The position numbers and the translations under genes were made by a program. Positions 14,926-23,316 of a stretch of 56,291 nucleotides of DNA are shown here, piece after piece (within the stretch, counting starts at the first letter, position 1; each line of letters begins with the position of its first letter). Origin of the DNA: Ruminococcaceae bacterium UBA1404. GTDB lineage: Bacteria > Bacillota > Clostridia > Oscillospirales > Ruminococcaceae. The stretch is taken from the NCBI GenBank assembly GCA_002305075.1, contig DBQC01000004.1, forward strand, positions 2,519 to 58,809, given 5' to 3'. Below the pieces are notes generated by a model. It was not told where the DNA came from and searched no databases. It worked only from the letters and a program-made list of their open reading frames with translations.

Positions 14926-17277
14926 GTGGCATCGATCCCCACTGCCGAACAGTATCGGCAGCTAAAACGGGCAGCACTCGAACAGAGCTTTGCCCACCTA
15001 AACCCCGCCCAGCGTCAGGCCGTTTTTCAAATAAATGGCCCGGTGCTTATTTTGGCGGGCGCCGGCAGCGGCAAAACCACCGTGCTTATCAACCGTATTG
15101 CCTATATGTTGCGTTATGGCAACGCCTACCATAGCCGCTGTGAGCCACCCCGGCTCTCGGAGGAGGATTTGCGCTTTCTTAGGGCGGCGGCCACGGGCGC
15201 CGAGCGGGACGATGAGCGGCTGGCCGCTCTGATAGCCGACAATCCGCCCTACCCCTACCGCATTCTGGCCATTACTTTTACCAATAAAGCCGCCGACGAG
15301 CTCAAGGAGCGCCTGAGTTCCATGCTGGGCGCCGAGATCGCCGCCGACATTGCGGCTTCCACCTTCCACTCGGCCTGTGTGCGCATTTTGCGGGCCGAGG
15401 CTCATCTGCTGGGCTACCCCCGCAGCTTTGGCATCTACGACAGTGACGACAGCCAGCGGCTTATTAAAGAAATCTTGCGGGACTTTAACCTCGACGACAA
15501 GGTCTACCCGCCCCGAACGATGGCCAATGCCATCGGAGCGGCCAAGGACGCCCTCTACACCCCCGAGCAGCTGCTTGCCGAGGCCGACGGGCACCCCAGA
15601 AAGGAGCAAATCGCCCGTATCTACGGCGAGTATCAGCGCCGCCTGATGACCTCGGGCGCCATGGACTTTGATGACCTCATCACCAACACTGTGCGGCTGT
15701 TTCAAAGCCATCCCGATGTACTGGAAAAATACCAGCGGCGCTTTAGGTATATCATGGTGGATGAATATCAGGACACCAACCGGGCCCAATATGCGCTGGT
15801 CAGCCTGCTGGCCGACGCCCATGGCAACCTTTGTGTGGTGGGCGACGACGACCAGAGCATCTATCGCTTCAGGGGCGCTACCATCGAGAATATTCTGGGC
15901 TTCGAGCGGCAGTTCGAGGGGGCTATGGTGGTGCGCCTTGAGCAAAACTACCGCAGCACCCAGATCATTTTAGATGCGGCCAATCATCTTATTTCTCACA
16001 ACACCGAGCGCAAGGGCAAAACCCTTTTTACCGAGCAGGTAGGGGGCGAGCTCATCATGCTTAAAGCCGCCGCCGACGAGATGGCCGAAGCCGGCTACAT
16101 TGCCGAGGTGGTGGAGGCCGCTGTGCGCCAGGGCGGCCGCTATGCCGACCACGCGGTGCTCTACCGCATGAACGCCCAGTCGGGGTCGGTGGAGCAGGTG
16201 TTTATCAATGCCGGTATTCCCTACCGCATTGTGGGCGGCCTGCGCTTTTACGAGCGCAAGGAGATTAAGGATCTGCTGGCCTATTTGAGCGTTATCGAAA
16301 ATCCGGCGGACGCCCTGCGCCTAAAGCGCATTATCAACGAGCCTAAGCGGGGCATTGGAGACGCCACGGTGGCCACGGCTTCCGAAGTGGCTCAAACCTT
16401 GGGTATCAGCCTCTATGAGGTGATCGCCTCGGCCGACCAATTTGCCCCTCTCTCCCGCAGGGCCCGCTCCCTTATGGACTTTGCCCGCATGATGGAGACG
16501 CTCAGGCAGGCAGCCGATAGTCTGCCACTGCCCGCCCTTTTGGATACGCTACTTGCTGAAAGTGGCTATATCGACCATATTTTGGCCGACAAGCAATCGG
16601 CTATGACCCGGATGGAGAATATCGGCGAGCTTAAAAACACCATGGCCCGCTACGCTGACTCCACCGACCAGCCCACCCTCAGCGGATTCTTGGAGGAGGT
16701 GGCCCTCTACACCGCCATGGACACCTACGACGCCGCAGCCGATGCCGTGGTCATGATGACGCTGCACTCAGCCAAGGGGCTCGAGTTTGAAAGCGTGTAT
16801 ATCATCGGCATGGAGGAGGGCATTTTCCCGGGCAATCAGGCCATTGTTGCCCCCGACGAGATTGAGGAGGAGCGACGGCTGTGCTATGTGGGTTTTACCC
16901 GGGCCAAAAAACGGCTGCACCTGCTCCGCGCCCGTCAGCGCATGATGTTTGGACAAACCATGCGCAACCGGCCCTCTCGCTTTATCGGGGAGGTACCCGC
17001 CCAGCTTATCGAGGACCTCTCCACCGAACCCGCAGAGTTTTTTGGCGGCTGGCAGCCTCAGCGTCCCGCTCCCTCCCGCTTTACCGGGAGCCGTCCGGCC
17101 ACCGCACAGAAGCCTGAGAGCTTCATGCCCGGAGACGCCGTCATCCACCGGGTGTTCGGACGGGGGACGGTTCTATCGGCCACCGACATGGGGGGCGACA
17201 TCCTCTATGAAATCGCCTTTGACAAGGTGGGTACCAAAAAGGTTATGGCCACCTTTGCTCGGCTCCAGCGAGCTTAA
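14926..17277 (+). CDS. pcrA: UvrD/PcrA-family 3'-5' DNA helicase
   Basis: Superfamily 1A helicase for nucleotide excision repair and removal of RecA or conflict-stalled complexes. The product is 783 residues from the GTG at 14926. Motifs: LNPAQRQAV (Q), LAGAGSGKTT at residues 43-52 (motif I), AITFTNKAADELKERL (Ia), MVDEYQDTNRAQ (II), VVGDDDQSIYRFRGA (III), RLEQNYRST (IV), TLHSAKGLEFESVYIIGMEEG (V) and CYVGFTRAKKRL (VI). The C-terminal ~50 residues contain a PcrA-type Tudor-like fold (FMPGDAVIHRVFGRGTVLS) that binds RNA polymerase in relatives. I prefer GTG 14926 because GAGGTG (14914-14919) lies 6 bases before it; GTG 14917 overlaps that RBS. Confidence 0.95.
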   Translation: MASIPTAEQYRQLKRAALEQSFAHLNPAQRQAVFQINGPVLILAGAGSGKTTVLINRIAYMLRYGNAYHSRCEPPRLSEEDLRFLRAAATGAERDDERLAALIADNPPYPYRILAITFTNKAADELKERLSSMLGAEIAADIAASTFHSACVRILRAEAHLLGYPRSFGIYDSDDSQRLIKEILRDFNLDDKVYPPRTMANAIGAAKDALYTPEQLLAEADGHPRKEQIARIYGEYQRRLMTSGAMDFDDLITNTVRLFQSHPDVLEKYQRRFRYIMVDEYQDTNRAQYALVSLLADAHGNLCVVGDDDQSIYRFRGATIENILGFERQFEGAMVVRLEQNYRSTQIILDAANHLISHNTERKGKTLFTEQVGGELIMLKAAADEMAEAGYIAEVVEAAVRQGGRYADHAVLYRMNAQSGSVEQVFINAGIPYRIVGGLRFYERKEIKDLLAYLSVIENPADALRLKRIINEPKRGIGDATVATASEVAQTLGISLYEVIASADQFAPLSRRARSLMDFARMMETLRQAADSLPLPALLDTLLAESGYIDHILADKQSAMTRMENIGELKNTMARYADSTDQPTLSGFLEEVALYTAMDTYDAAADAVVMMTLHSAKGLEFESVYIIGMEEGIFPGNQAIVAPDEIEEERRLCYVGFTRAKKRLHLLRARQRMMFGQTMRNRPSRFIGEVPAQLIEDLSTEPAEFFGGWQPQRPAPSRFTGSRPATAQKPESFMPGDAVIHRVFGRGTVLSATDMGGDILYEIAFDKVGTKKVMATFARLQRA

Positions 17278-17320
17278 AGGGCACGGACAGGCATAAAAAA
17301 ACGAGAATCATCTAAATGTC

Positions 17321-17346
17321 ACAAAAGCCGTGGCTTCTCATACAAT
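17321..17346 (+). promoter_or_regulatory. Candidate mother-cell sporulation promoter (SigK/SigE-like)
   Basis: CATACAAT (17339-17346) equals the SigE -10 consensus CATACAMT and fits the SigK form CATANNNT. An AC dinucleotide within CACA (17320-17323) lies 16 bases upstream, as for SigK; no SigE -35 is visible. It sits 43 bases before the start of the 264-residue unknown. It is flanked by a perfect 9-base inverted repeat, TGTCACAAA (17317-17325) and TTTGTGACA (17369-17377). Confidence 0.4.
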
Positions 17347-17388
17347 GTATTGAGCACACGCGAGACTATTTGTGACAGGAGGATTTAT

Positions 17389-18183
17389 ATGCCACTGAGC
17401 GATGTTCCAAACGATGTGGCCACCCGCGCCCGGGATAATGGCGCCATGACAAACTTTATGGAAGCCGTTAGCATAAACACTGACCGTATTTATGACTCCT
17501 GCGTGGATCGGGATTGCATCGAGAATCTCCAGGTATTTTTCACCACCGAGGGCCAGCCCCTCATCGACGCCGCATCGTCGGTGCGGGTCAAGCGGGCCGA
17601 GGTTGTGGCCGCTTACCTCGATGTGGAGCCGGTCACCTTCAACCGGGGTTTTTATTCGGTTGAAATGACCTTCTATTTCAAAATTTGCATCAATGTCTAC
17701 ACCACCGGCACCGTCAACCCTGCCCAGGTCGAAGGCCTCTGCGTCAGCCAAAAACGGGTGATTCTCTATGGCAGCGAGGGCACGGTTAAAACCTTCTCCT
17801 CCGACGCACCGGATGTCTGCTACAGCGGCGGCGTGCCCACGGCCACCGTTCAGGCGGTCGACCCGCTGGTGCTGGCCTTTAGCTTGGTGGGAGCCAGCGG
17901 AATGCCCACCGAGCCGATTGCGGCCATTCCCCAGTGCGTCCGGGATATGTTCGACGGAAGCTTTGACTCTGTAACCCCCATTAACACGGTACTTGCCACC
18001 CTCGGTATGTTCTCCATTGTGCAGATGGAGCGTCCGGTGCAGATTATGGTGCCTTCCTACGACTTCGTCGTACCCGACAGGGAGTGCAACGACTCCACCG
18101 ACGACCCCTGCGAGCTGTTTAGGCGGCTGCGCTTTCCTACCGAGGAGTTCTTCCCACCCTGCGGCGAAGCGGACGATACATAA
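17389..18183 (+). CDS. Conserved Clostridia-type protein of unknown function, possibly sporulation-linked
   Basis: The 264-residue soluble protein has no signal peptide or membrane segment. The first 40 residues look helical or disordered; a beta-rich core follows: VRVKRAEVVAAYLDVEPVTF, NRGFYSVEMTFYFKICINVY, KRVILYGSEGTVKTFSS. It ends in a Cys-rich, acidic region with DRECNDSTDDPCELFRRL and FPTEEFFPPCGE. Nine or so cysteines are scattered along it, unusual for a cytoplasmic protein. I recall similar proteins (VEPVPFNRGFYSVD-type core) as unnamed conserved proteins of spore-forming Clostridia; no function is known to me. The ATG follows AGGAGG (17378-17383); an upstream GTG/ATG-open stretch from 17350 covers the RBS. 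A possible SigK/SigE promoter precedes it. Confidence 0.85.
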   Translation: MPLSDVPNDVATRARDNGAMTNFMEAVSINTDRIYDSCVDRDCIENLQVFFTTEGQPLIDAASSVRVKRAEVVAAYLDVEPVTFNRGFYSVEMTFYFKICINVYTTGTVNPAQVEGLCVSQKRVILYGSEGTVKTFSSDAPDVCYSGGVPTATVQAVDPLVLAFSLVGASGMPTEPIAAIPQCVRDMFDGSFDSVTPINTVLATLGMFSIVQMERPVQIMVPSYDFVVPDRECNDSTDDPCELFRRLRFPTEEFFPPCGEADDT

Positions 18184-18188
18184 AATCA

Positions 18189-18234
18189 AGCCTGCCTCCG
18201 GGGGCCCCTCCAAGGCCCCCGGCGGCGGCAGGCT
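18189..18234 (+). terminator. Large GC hairpin between the 264-residue unknown and thyX
   Basis: AGCCTGCC (18189-18196) plus CCGGGGGCC (18198-18206) pair with GGCCCCCGG (18214-18222) plus GGCAGGCT (18227-18234): 17 pairs, small internal loop. There is no T run, so termination is plausible but not typical. Confidence 0.5.
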
Positions 18235-18256
18235 CTAAGGGAAAGAGGATGTCGAT

Positions 18257-19027
18257 ATGCTTAAAGTCACATTAATAGGCCATAGCCCAAACCCCGAGGC
18301 CACCGTGGCCGCAGCGGCTAAAATCTGCTATTCTCCCGCCGAACTCGACCAATTGATGGACAACCTTACCCCCGAAAAATCGGCCGAATTTGTCCAGATG
18401 CTTCTAAAGCTCGGGCACGAAAGCCCTATCGAGCACGCCAGCTTTACCTTTGGCATCGAGGGGGTGTCTCGTTCGCTGCTGGCCCAAATCACCCGTCACC
18501 GCATCGCTTCTTTTAGTGTGCAGAGCCAGCGCTATGTCAAGGAGGACCACTTCGACTTTATAACCCCTCCCGAAATTGCCGACCATCCCGAAGCGCTGAA
18601 ACTGTATCACGAGGCCATGGAAAAAGCCGGCGAAGCCTACCGGGCGCTGTCCGCCCTATTGAAGGACAAGCATACCGCCCGGCTTATCGCCGAAGGGCAG
18701 ACGCCCGAGGCTGCCGCCCGCATGGCGGGCAAAATGGCCATAGAGGACGCCCGATTTGTGCTGCCAAACGCTTGCGACACCAAAATGCTGGTCACAATGA
18801 ATGCAAGAAGCCTGCTGAATTTCTTTAGCCATCGCTGCTGCAACCGTGCCCAGTGGGAAATCCGTGCCCTGGCCGACCAGATGCTCTGTCTGGTCAAGGA
18901 GGTAGCTCCCTCGCTGTTTGCGGCCGCCGGTCCGGGCTGTGTGCGAGGGCCTTGCCCCGAGGGCAGCATGACCTGCGGGCGCATGGAAGAGGTGCGTGCC
19001 CGCTACAGGGGGGACGGCCCATGCTAA
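18257..19027 (+). CDS. thyX: FAD-dependent thymidylate synthase
   Basis: Flavin-dependent methylation of dUMP to dTMP using methylene-tetrahydrofolate and reduced FAD. The 256-residue protein has the diagnostic ThyX motif RHRIASFSVQSQRY (residues 80-93; consensus RHRxxSxNxxSxRY, with Ser in place of Asn at position 87). Other landmarks are GHESPIEHASFTF (FAD/dUMP contacts) and ARSLLNFFSHRCCNRAQWEIR near the C-terminal third. The C-terminus adds a Cys-rich tail (GCVRGPCPEGSMTCGRMEE), common in Clostridia. No thyA is seen here. Its stop overlaps the start of tmk, coupling dTMP synthesis to dTMP phosphorylation. Confidence 0.96.
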   Translation: MLKVTLIGHSPNPEATVAAAAKICYSPAELDQLMDNLTPEKSAEFVQMLLKLGHESPIEHASFTFGIEGVSRSLLAQITRHRIASFSVQSQRYVKEDHFDFITPPEIADHPEALKLYHEAMEKAGEAYRALSALLKDKHTARLIAEGQTPEAAARMAGKMAIEDARFVLPNACDTKMLVTMNARSLLNFFSHRCCNRAQWEIRALADQMLCLVKEVAPSLFAAAGPGCVRGPCPEGSMTCGRMEEVRARYRGDGPC

Positions 19028-19686
19028 AGGCAAAGCTCATCGTCATCGAGGGCATAGACGGCAGCGGCAAAGCCACCCAAGCCCAGCGCCTGCTGGACTA
19101 TTACACCGCCGCCGGACAGGCTGTGCGCCTTGTGTCCTTCCCCGATTATCAAAGCCCCTCCTCGGCGCTGGTCAAGCTCTATCTGTCCGGGGGTATCGGG
19201 GCGGGGGAGACCGGTTCGGTCAACGCCTATGCGGCCTCCTGCTTTTACGCCGCCGACCGCTATATCAGCTACCAAAACAACTGGCGGTCCGGCTACGAGC
19301 AGGGCCTTATCCTGGCCGATCGCTATACCACCTCCAACCTCATCCACCAAATGGCCAAGCTCCCCCGAGAGGAATGGCCCGGCTTTATAGAGTGGCTCCA
19401 CGACTTTGAGTATGAGCGGCTGGGGCTGCCTGCTCCCGATTTGGTGCTCTATCTGGACCTGCCCCTTGAAGCGGCCCAGCGCCTGCTTGATGCCCGCTAT
19501 GGCGGAGATGACCGCAGGCGGGACATCCACGAGCGGGACCTTAGTTATCTTGCCGCCTGCAGGCAGGCCGCCACCTATGCGGCCGACAGACTGGGCTGGC
19601 ACCGCATAGCCTGCACCGAGGCGGGCGAGCTGCGCAGCGTAGAGGCCATTGCAAATGACATTATAAATAAAGCAGCACTGCTGTAA
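19021..19686 (+). CDS. tmk: Thymidylate kinase
   Basis: Phosphorylates dTMP to dTDP. The 221-residue product starts at the ATG at 19021, overlapping the thyX stop by seven bases. It has the P-loop GIDGSGKATQ (residues 11-20), where the usual Thr/Ser after Lys is Ala, then FPDYQSPSSA, DRYTTSN (the D-R-Y/W-x-x-S substrate motif) and a LID with ARYGGDDRRRDIHERD. An upstream open frame inside thyX (from 18853) is not used. The thyX-tmk order fits a dTTP supply operon. Confidence 0.95.
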   Translation: MLKAKLIVIEGIDGSGKATQAQRLLDYYTAAGQAVRLVSFPDYQSPSSALVKLYLSGGIGAGETGSVNAYAASCFYAADRYISYQNNWRSGYEQGLILADRYTTSNLIHQMAKLPREEWPGFIEWLHDFEYERLGLPAPDLVLYLDLPLEAAQRLLDARYGGDDRRRDIHERDLSYLAACRQAATYAADRLGWHRIACTEAGELRSVEAIANDIINKAALL

Positions 19687-19701
19687 CCCTTAGGAGGAAC
19701 C

Positions 19702-20598
19702 ATGGAAATTCCCTTTCGACCGATTCAACTGAGCGATAAAAAGTGGATTGAAGAACTGCTAAAGTACAGCGATTTTCGCGGAGCCGAATACACCTTTACC
19801 AACAACTACAACTGGTCTCGAGTCTACGATATTAATGTGGCCCGTTGCCGTGATTTTGTTATCTACCTCATGGGCGAAAACGACCGCTCCAGCTATCTAT
19901 TCCCTGCCGGTCGAGGCGAGCTGAAGCCGGTTATCGAGCACCTTATGCAGGACGCAAGCAGCCGGGGACTCCCATTTAGGCTCCACGGCATCCAGCCCCA
20001 TCAAATTCCAATACTAAACGAGCTTTTCCCCGGGCGCTTTATCTACGAAACCAACGAGGGATACGCCGACTATATCTACTCGGTGGAAAAGCTGCAAACA
20101 CTGTCGGGTAAAAAGTTTCATGCCAAGCGCAATCACATCAACCGCTTTATGCAAAATTACCCCGACTGGCGCTACGAGCCCATCACCCCGGACAACCTGG
20201 ACGAGGTGCGGGAGATGAGCCGCCAGTGGTGCGAGCAGAACGACTGCGGCGAGGGGGGCAGCCTGGCCGACGAGGCGGCTATGGTGCGCTCGGCTCTTGA
20301 AAACTTCGAGGCCTTAGAGATGTCCGGCGGGCTTATCCGGGCCGGCGGCCGTGTGGTGGCCTTTACCATGGGCCATCCTATCAACTCGGACACCTTTGGC
20401 GTTCACATTGAAAAGGCTTTTGCCGAGGTGCAGGGAGCCTACCCCATGATCAACCAGCAGTTTGCCATTCATGCCATGGAGGGCTTTACCTATGTCAACC
20501 GCGAGGAGGACATGGGCAACGAGGGCCTGCGCCATGCCAAGCGCTCCTACCAACCCGAGTTTATGTACGAGCGCTACCGCGCCAAGCTCATCGACTGA
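19702..20598 (+). CDS. DUF2156 (phosphatidylglycerol lysyltransferase C-terminal-like) acyltransferase-fold protein
   Basis: The 298-residue protein matches the LPG_synthase_C/DUF2156 pattern, a double GNAT-like fold related to the catalytic half of MprF: FRGAEYTFTNNYNWS near the N-terminus, SGKKFHAKRNHINRFMQNYP in the middle, and GNEGLRHAKRSYQPEFMYERY at the end. It has no membrane segments, unlike MprF, so it is a soluble stand-alone version. Members may transfer aminoacyl groups from aminoacyl-tRNA, but the substrate of this one is not shown by sequence. The ATG follows TTAGGAGGAACC. It lies 15 bases after tmk and 15 before the next GNAT gene. Confidence 0.9.
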   Translation: MEIPFRPIQLSDKKWIEELLKYSDFRGAEYTFTNNYNWSRVYDINVARCRDFVIYLMGENDRSSYLFPAGRGELKPVIEHLMQDASSRGLPFRLHGIQPHQIPILNELFPGRFIYETNEGYADYIYSVEKLQTLSGKKFHAKRNHINRFMQNYPDWRYEPITPDNLDEVREMSRQWCEQNDCGEGGSLADEAAMVRSALENFEALEMSGGLIRAGGRVVAFTMGHPINSDTFGVHIEKAFAEVQGAYPMINQQFAIHAMEGFTYVNREEDMGNEGLRHAKRSYQPEFMYERYRAKLID

Positions 20599-20613
20599 CA
20601 GGAGGTGTCCGCC

Positions 20614-21456
20614 TTGAGCCTTACTTTTTCTCTGGCCCACCCGGGGCTTGCTCCCCAAATAGCCGAGCTTTGGCGGCTCTGCTTTGGCGATCCCGAGGCG
20701 TATATACGCTTTTATATGGAGCGGGCCTTTCGCCCCGAGCAGGTGCTTGTGGCTTACAGCGGCGACAGGCTCAGCGCCATGCTCACCATGGTGCCGGTGG
20801 AGGCCACAGCTCAGGGCCGGACGCTGCGGGGACGCTATGTGTTCGCCGTGGCCACCCACCCCGATTTTCAGGGCAGGGGCATCAGCACGGCGCTGCTCGA
20901 GGCTGCACACCAACATATGCGGACCGAAGGGGTCGACTTTTCGATACTTGTCCCGGCAGGGGACAGCCTGTTTAACTTTTATAGCAAGCGAGGCTATACC
21001 ACGGCCAGCTATCTTAACATTTTCGAGCCCGAGGACGGGAAAGAGGAGCCCCTTGTTCTTACCGCTGCCAATCTTGAGGAGCTAAAACCGCTGCGGGACA
21101 GCTATTTTGCCGGGAGTGCCCTCTACTGCGGCTGGACGACCGAGACCTTGGCCTTTTTGGGGGCCGAGTGCCGCTACCACGGCGGCGAGATCTGGGCTTT
21201 TGATTATCAGGGCCGGCCGGGCTACGCCGTCTGCTACCCCCACGGCGAGCTTATCGAGGTCAAGGAATGTCTGCCCGCCAAGGCGGCCGGTGCATTGGCC
21301 GCAGCCTTACGGGCACAGTACGGCCTTGGGCGCTGTCGGGTGCGGTTGCCCGCCCGGTTGGGTGAGGGTCGCCCCTTTGCTATGGCCTACTGGTACACCC
21401 CCGCCGCCGATATAGAGTCGGGCGGGCCGCCCTACATCTCGCTGGTGCTGGACTAA
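20614..21456 (+). CDS. GNAT family N-acetyltransferase (Eis-like two-domain type)
   Basis: The 280-residue protein has a GNAT domain in its first half: CFGDPEAYIRFYMERAF, RYVFAVATHPDFQGRGIST (motif A, acetyl-CoA binding, QGRGIST) and DSLFNFYSKRGY. The second half, with WTTETLAFLG and EVKECLPAKAAG, resembles the C-terminal region of Eis/YitI-like acetyltransferases. The substrate is unknown. The start is the TTG at 20614: the in-frame GTG at 20605 is part of the RBS GGAGGTG (20601-20607) and so cannot be the initiator. It is co-transcribed with DUF2156 and fthC. Confidence 0.88.
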   Translation: MSLTFSLAHPGLAPQIAELWRLCFGDPEAYIRFYMERAFRPEQVLVAYSGDRLSAMLTMVPVEATAQGRTLRGRYVFAVATHPDFQGRGISTALLEAAHQHMRTEGVDFSILVPAGDSLFNFYSKRGYTTASYLNIFEPEDGKEEPLVLTAANLEELKPLRDSYFAGSALYCGWTTETLAFLGAECRYHGGEIWAFDYQGRPGYAVCYPHGELIEVKECLPAKAAGALAAALRAQYGLGRCRVRLPARLGEGRPFAMAYWYTPAADIESGGPPYISLVLD

Positions 21457-21492
21457 CCGATGCCGGCCCCACCCGATTAGGAGGAAGATTTA

Positions 21493-22059
21493 ATGTCGGA
21501 TATCCAGTCTGTTAAGCAGGCGATGCGAACCGAGTACTCCGCCCGCCGGGCGGCGCTGCCCCCCGAGACACGCAAGGACTACGACCGCCGTCTTGTTAAG
21601 GCGCTTATAGCCGATCCCGCTTTTGTGGCAGCCAAGGCGCTGCTGTGCACCCTTTCCACCCCCGAGGAGCTGGACACCGCCCCTATGATCGAGGCGGCGT
21701 GGGCTATGTCCAAGCCGGTGGCGGTGCCCCGCTGTCTGCCGGGGCGGCAGATGGGCTTTTATATCTATGATGACCAAACAGTGCTCGAGCAGTCTAAATA
21801 CGGCATATGGGAGCCGGCTTTATCTAGTAGACTGTTTGAGGACTTCGCAGGTACGCTCTGCGTAGTACCTGCCCTCTGCGTAGATCACGAGGGCTACCGT
21901 CTGGGCTACGGCGGGGGCTACTACGACCGATTTTTGCAGCGCTATACCGGCCTTACGGTCACGCTGGTCTACCCGGGTTTTGTCAGCCACACGCCACTGC
22001 CCCGCGAGACCACCGACCGACCGGTAGATCGCCTTATCACCTTAGACATTGCGCCATAG
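21493..22059 (+). CDS. 5-formyltetrahydrofolate cyclo-ligase
   Basis: Converts 5-formyl-THF to methenyl-THF with ATP, salvaging folate. The 188-residue length is typical. The N-terminus has KQAMRTEYSARRAALPPETR (the basic R-x-x-R-x-x-L segment), the middle VAVPRCLPGRQMGFY and YGIWEP, and the C-terminal part has LGYGGGYYDRFLQRY, the phosphate-binding signature. Its place next to thyX, which consumes methylene-THF, makes metabolic sense. The RBS TTAGGAGGAAG precedes the ATG. Confidence 0.94.
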   Translation: MSDIQSVKQAMRTEYSARRAALPPETRKDYDRRLVKALIADPAFVAAKALLCTLSTPEELDTAPMIEAAWAMSKPVAVPRCLPGRQMGFYIYDDQTVLEQSKYGIWEPALSSRLFEDFAGTLCVVPALCVDHEGYRLGYGGGYYDRFLQRYTGLTVTLVYPGFVSHTPLPRETTDRPVDRLITLDIAP

Positions 22060-22071
22060 GAGGCTTATATT

Positions 22072-23175
22072 ATGTCCGATGCCAAACAACCCAAGCGGGG
22101 CACCACCCCCATAGGCCGAACCGTTTTGCTGGTGGTTTGCATGGTGCTGGTGGCCGTGTTGCTGGCCTTGTTCGTGCTGTCCGCCGCCACCGATATGTTC
22201 GGTCTTAGGCGGGGGGAGCAGCAACTTATCGAGCTAAACATTCCCCAAGGTATGCGCTCCGGCCAGATTGCCTCGGCTCTTCAAAAGGCGGGCGTCATCA
22301 ATCAGGGGCTCACCTTTCAGCTTTATGCGGGGCTTATCCGCCAGGCCTCGGACCAGTTTCAGGCTGGAGATTATGTCTTTGACTCCAAAATGAGCTATGA
22401 CGAAATTATCATCATGCTGCGCAGCGGCAATGTGAGTGTCGATACGGTCACCCTCACCTTTTATGAGGGGTCTACCTTGCGTGAGATTGCCCGCAAGCTC
22501 GAGCAAAACGGCGTCTGCTCGGCGGCCGACTTTATTAGCGCCACCGAAAATGCCGACTTCGGCTACGAGTTTCTTAATATGCTACCCGAGGACGAGCACA
22601 TCTTCCGGCGCTTAGAGGGCTACCTTTACCCCGATACTTACGAATTTTATGTGGGCGAAAATGTTAACTCGGTGCTGCGCAAGTTTTTGATGAACTTTAA
22701 CCAGAAGCTGTTCCCCGAGGTTTACCAGGAGATTCTTGACGCGGGCTTTACCCTTCACGAGGCCATCACCCTCGCTTCCATTATTCAAAAGGAGGCCGGC
22801 CACCCCGATGAGATGCGCCGGGTGTCCTCGGTGTTCCACAACCGGCTGAGCTCGGTTGAGTTCCCCCGCCTTGAGTCGGATGTGACCATCTTCTATGTAG
22901 AGGGCAACATCAAGCCCTATATGCAGACGGTCAATCAGCCTCTCTACGACGCCTACAACACCTATGTGTGCCACGGCCTGCCGACGGGACCCATTTGTTC
23001 GCCGGGCATGGACGCCATCCGGGCGGCTCTTAACCCCGAGGATACCGTTTACCTGTTCTTTGTCACCGACAAGGCGGGCAAATATTACTACGCCTCCACC
23101 TTGCCCCAGCACGACCGCAATGTGGCCGTAGCCTCCCGAGCTGGGGTAGACCACGGAACAGCCACGGGCAGCTAA
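22072..23175 (+). CDS. mltG: Endolytic transglycosylase MltG (YceG-like)
   Basis: Membrane-bound lytic transglycosylase that cleaves nascent peptidoglycan strands and probably terminates glycan chains. The 367-residue protein has a cytoplasmic N-terminal tail, one transmembrane segment (about residues 18-42), a LysM-like stretch (LNIPQGMRSGQIASALQKAG) and the YceG catalytic domain with the active-site Glu241 in LASIIQKEAG, followed by VFHNRL, LESDVTIFY, YNTYVCHGLPTGPICSPG and YFVTD-like (FFVTDKAGKYYYA) motifs. The ATG has AGGAGG 12 bases upstream, close after fthC. It is the last gene of the thyX operon. Confidence 0.95.
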   Translation: MSDAKQPKRGTTPIGRTVLLVVCMVLVAVLLALFVLSAATDMFGLRRGEQQLIELNIPQGMRSGQIASALQKAGVINQGLTFQLYAGLIRQASDQFQAGDYVFDSKMSYDEIIIMLRSGNVSVDTVTLTFYEGSTLREIARKLEQNGVCSAADFISATENADFGYEFLNMLPEDEHIFRRLEGYLYPDTYEFYVGENVNSVLRKFLMNFNQKLFPEVYQEILDAGFTLHEAITLASIIQKEAGHPDEMRRVSSVFHNRLSSVEFPRLESDVTIFYVEGNIKPYMQTVNQPLYDAYNTYVCHGLPTGPICSPGMDAIRAALNPEDTVYLFFVTDKAGKYYYASTLPQHDRNVAVASRAGVDHGTATGS

Positions 23176-23232
23176 CCGCCATAGACCAATCGCCTTTTTG
23201 TGGCAGGGTTTGATTCAAGTTTGCCTCTGTCG

Positions 23233-23260
23233 TTGACAATCCCTGCCAATATTCTATAAT
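23233..23260 (+). promoter_or_regulatory. Consensus sigma-A promoter of cheV
   Basis: TTGACA (23233-23238), a 16-bp spacer and TATAAT (23255-23260): 12 of 12 matches. The start codon of cheV lies 57 bases further on. Confidence 0.9.
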
Positions 23261-23316
23261 TATATTAAGGTATTCAACCGGTTGCGGCCATTTAAAGCAA
23301 AGATGGGTGAAGGATT

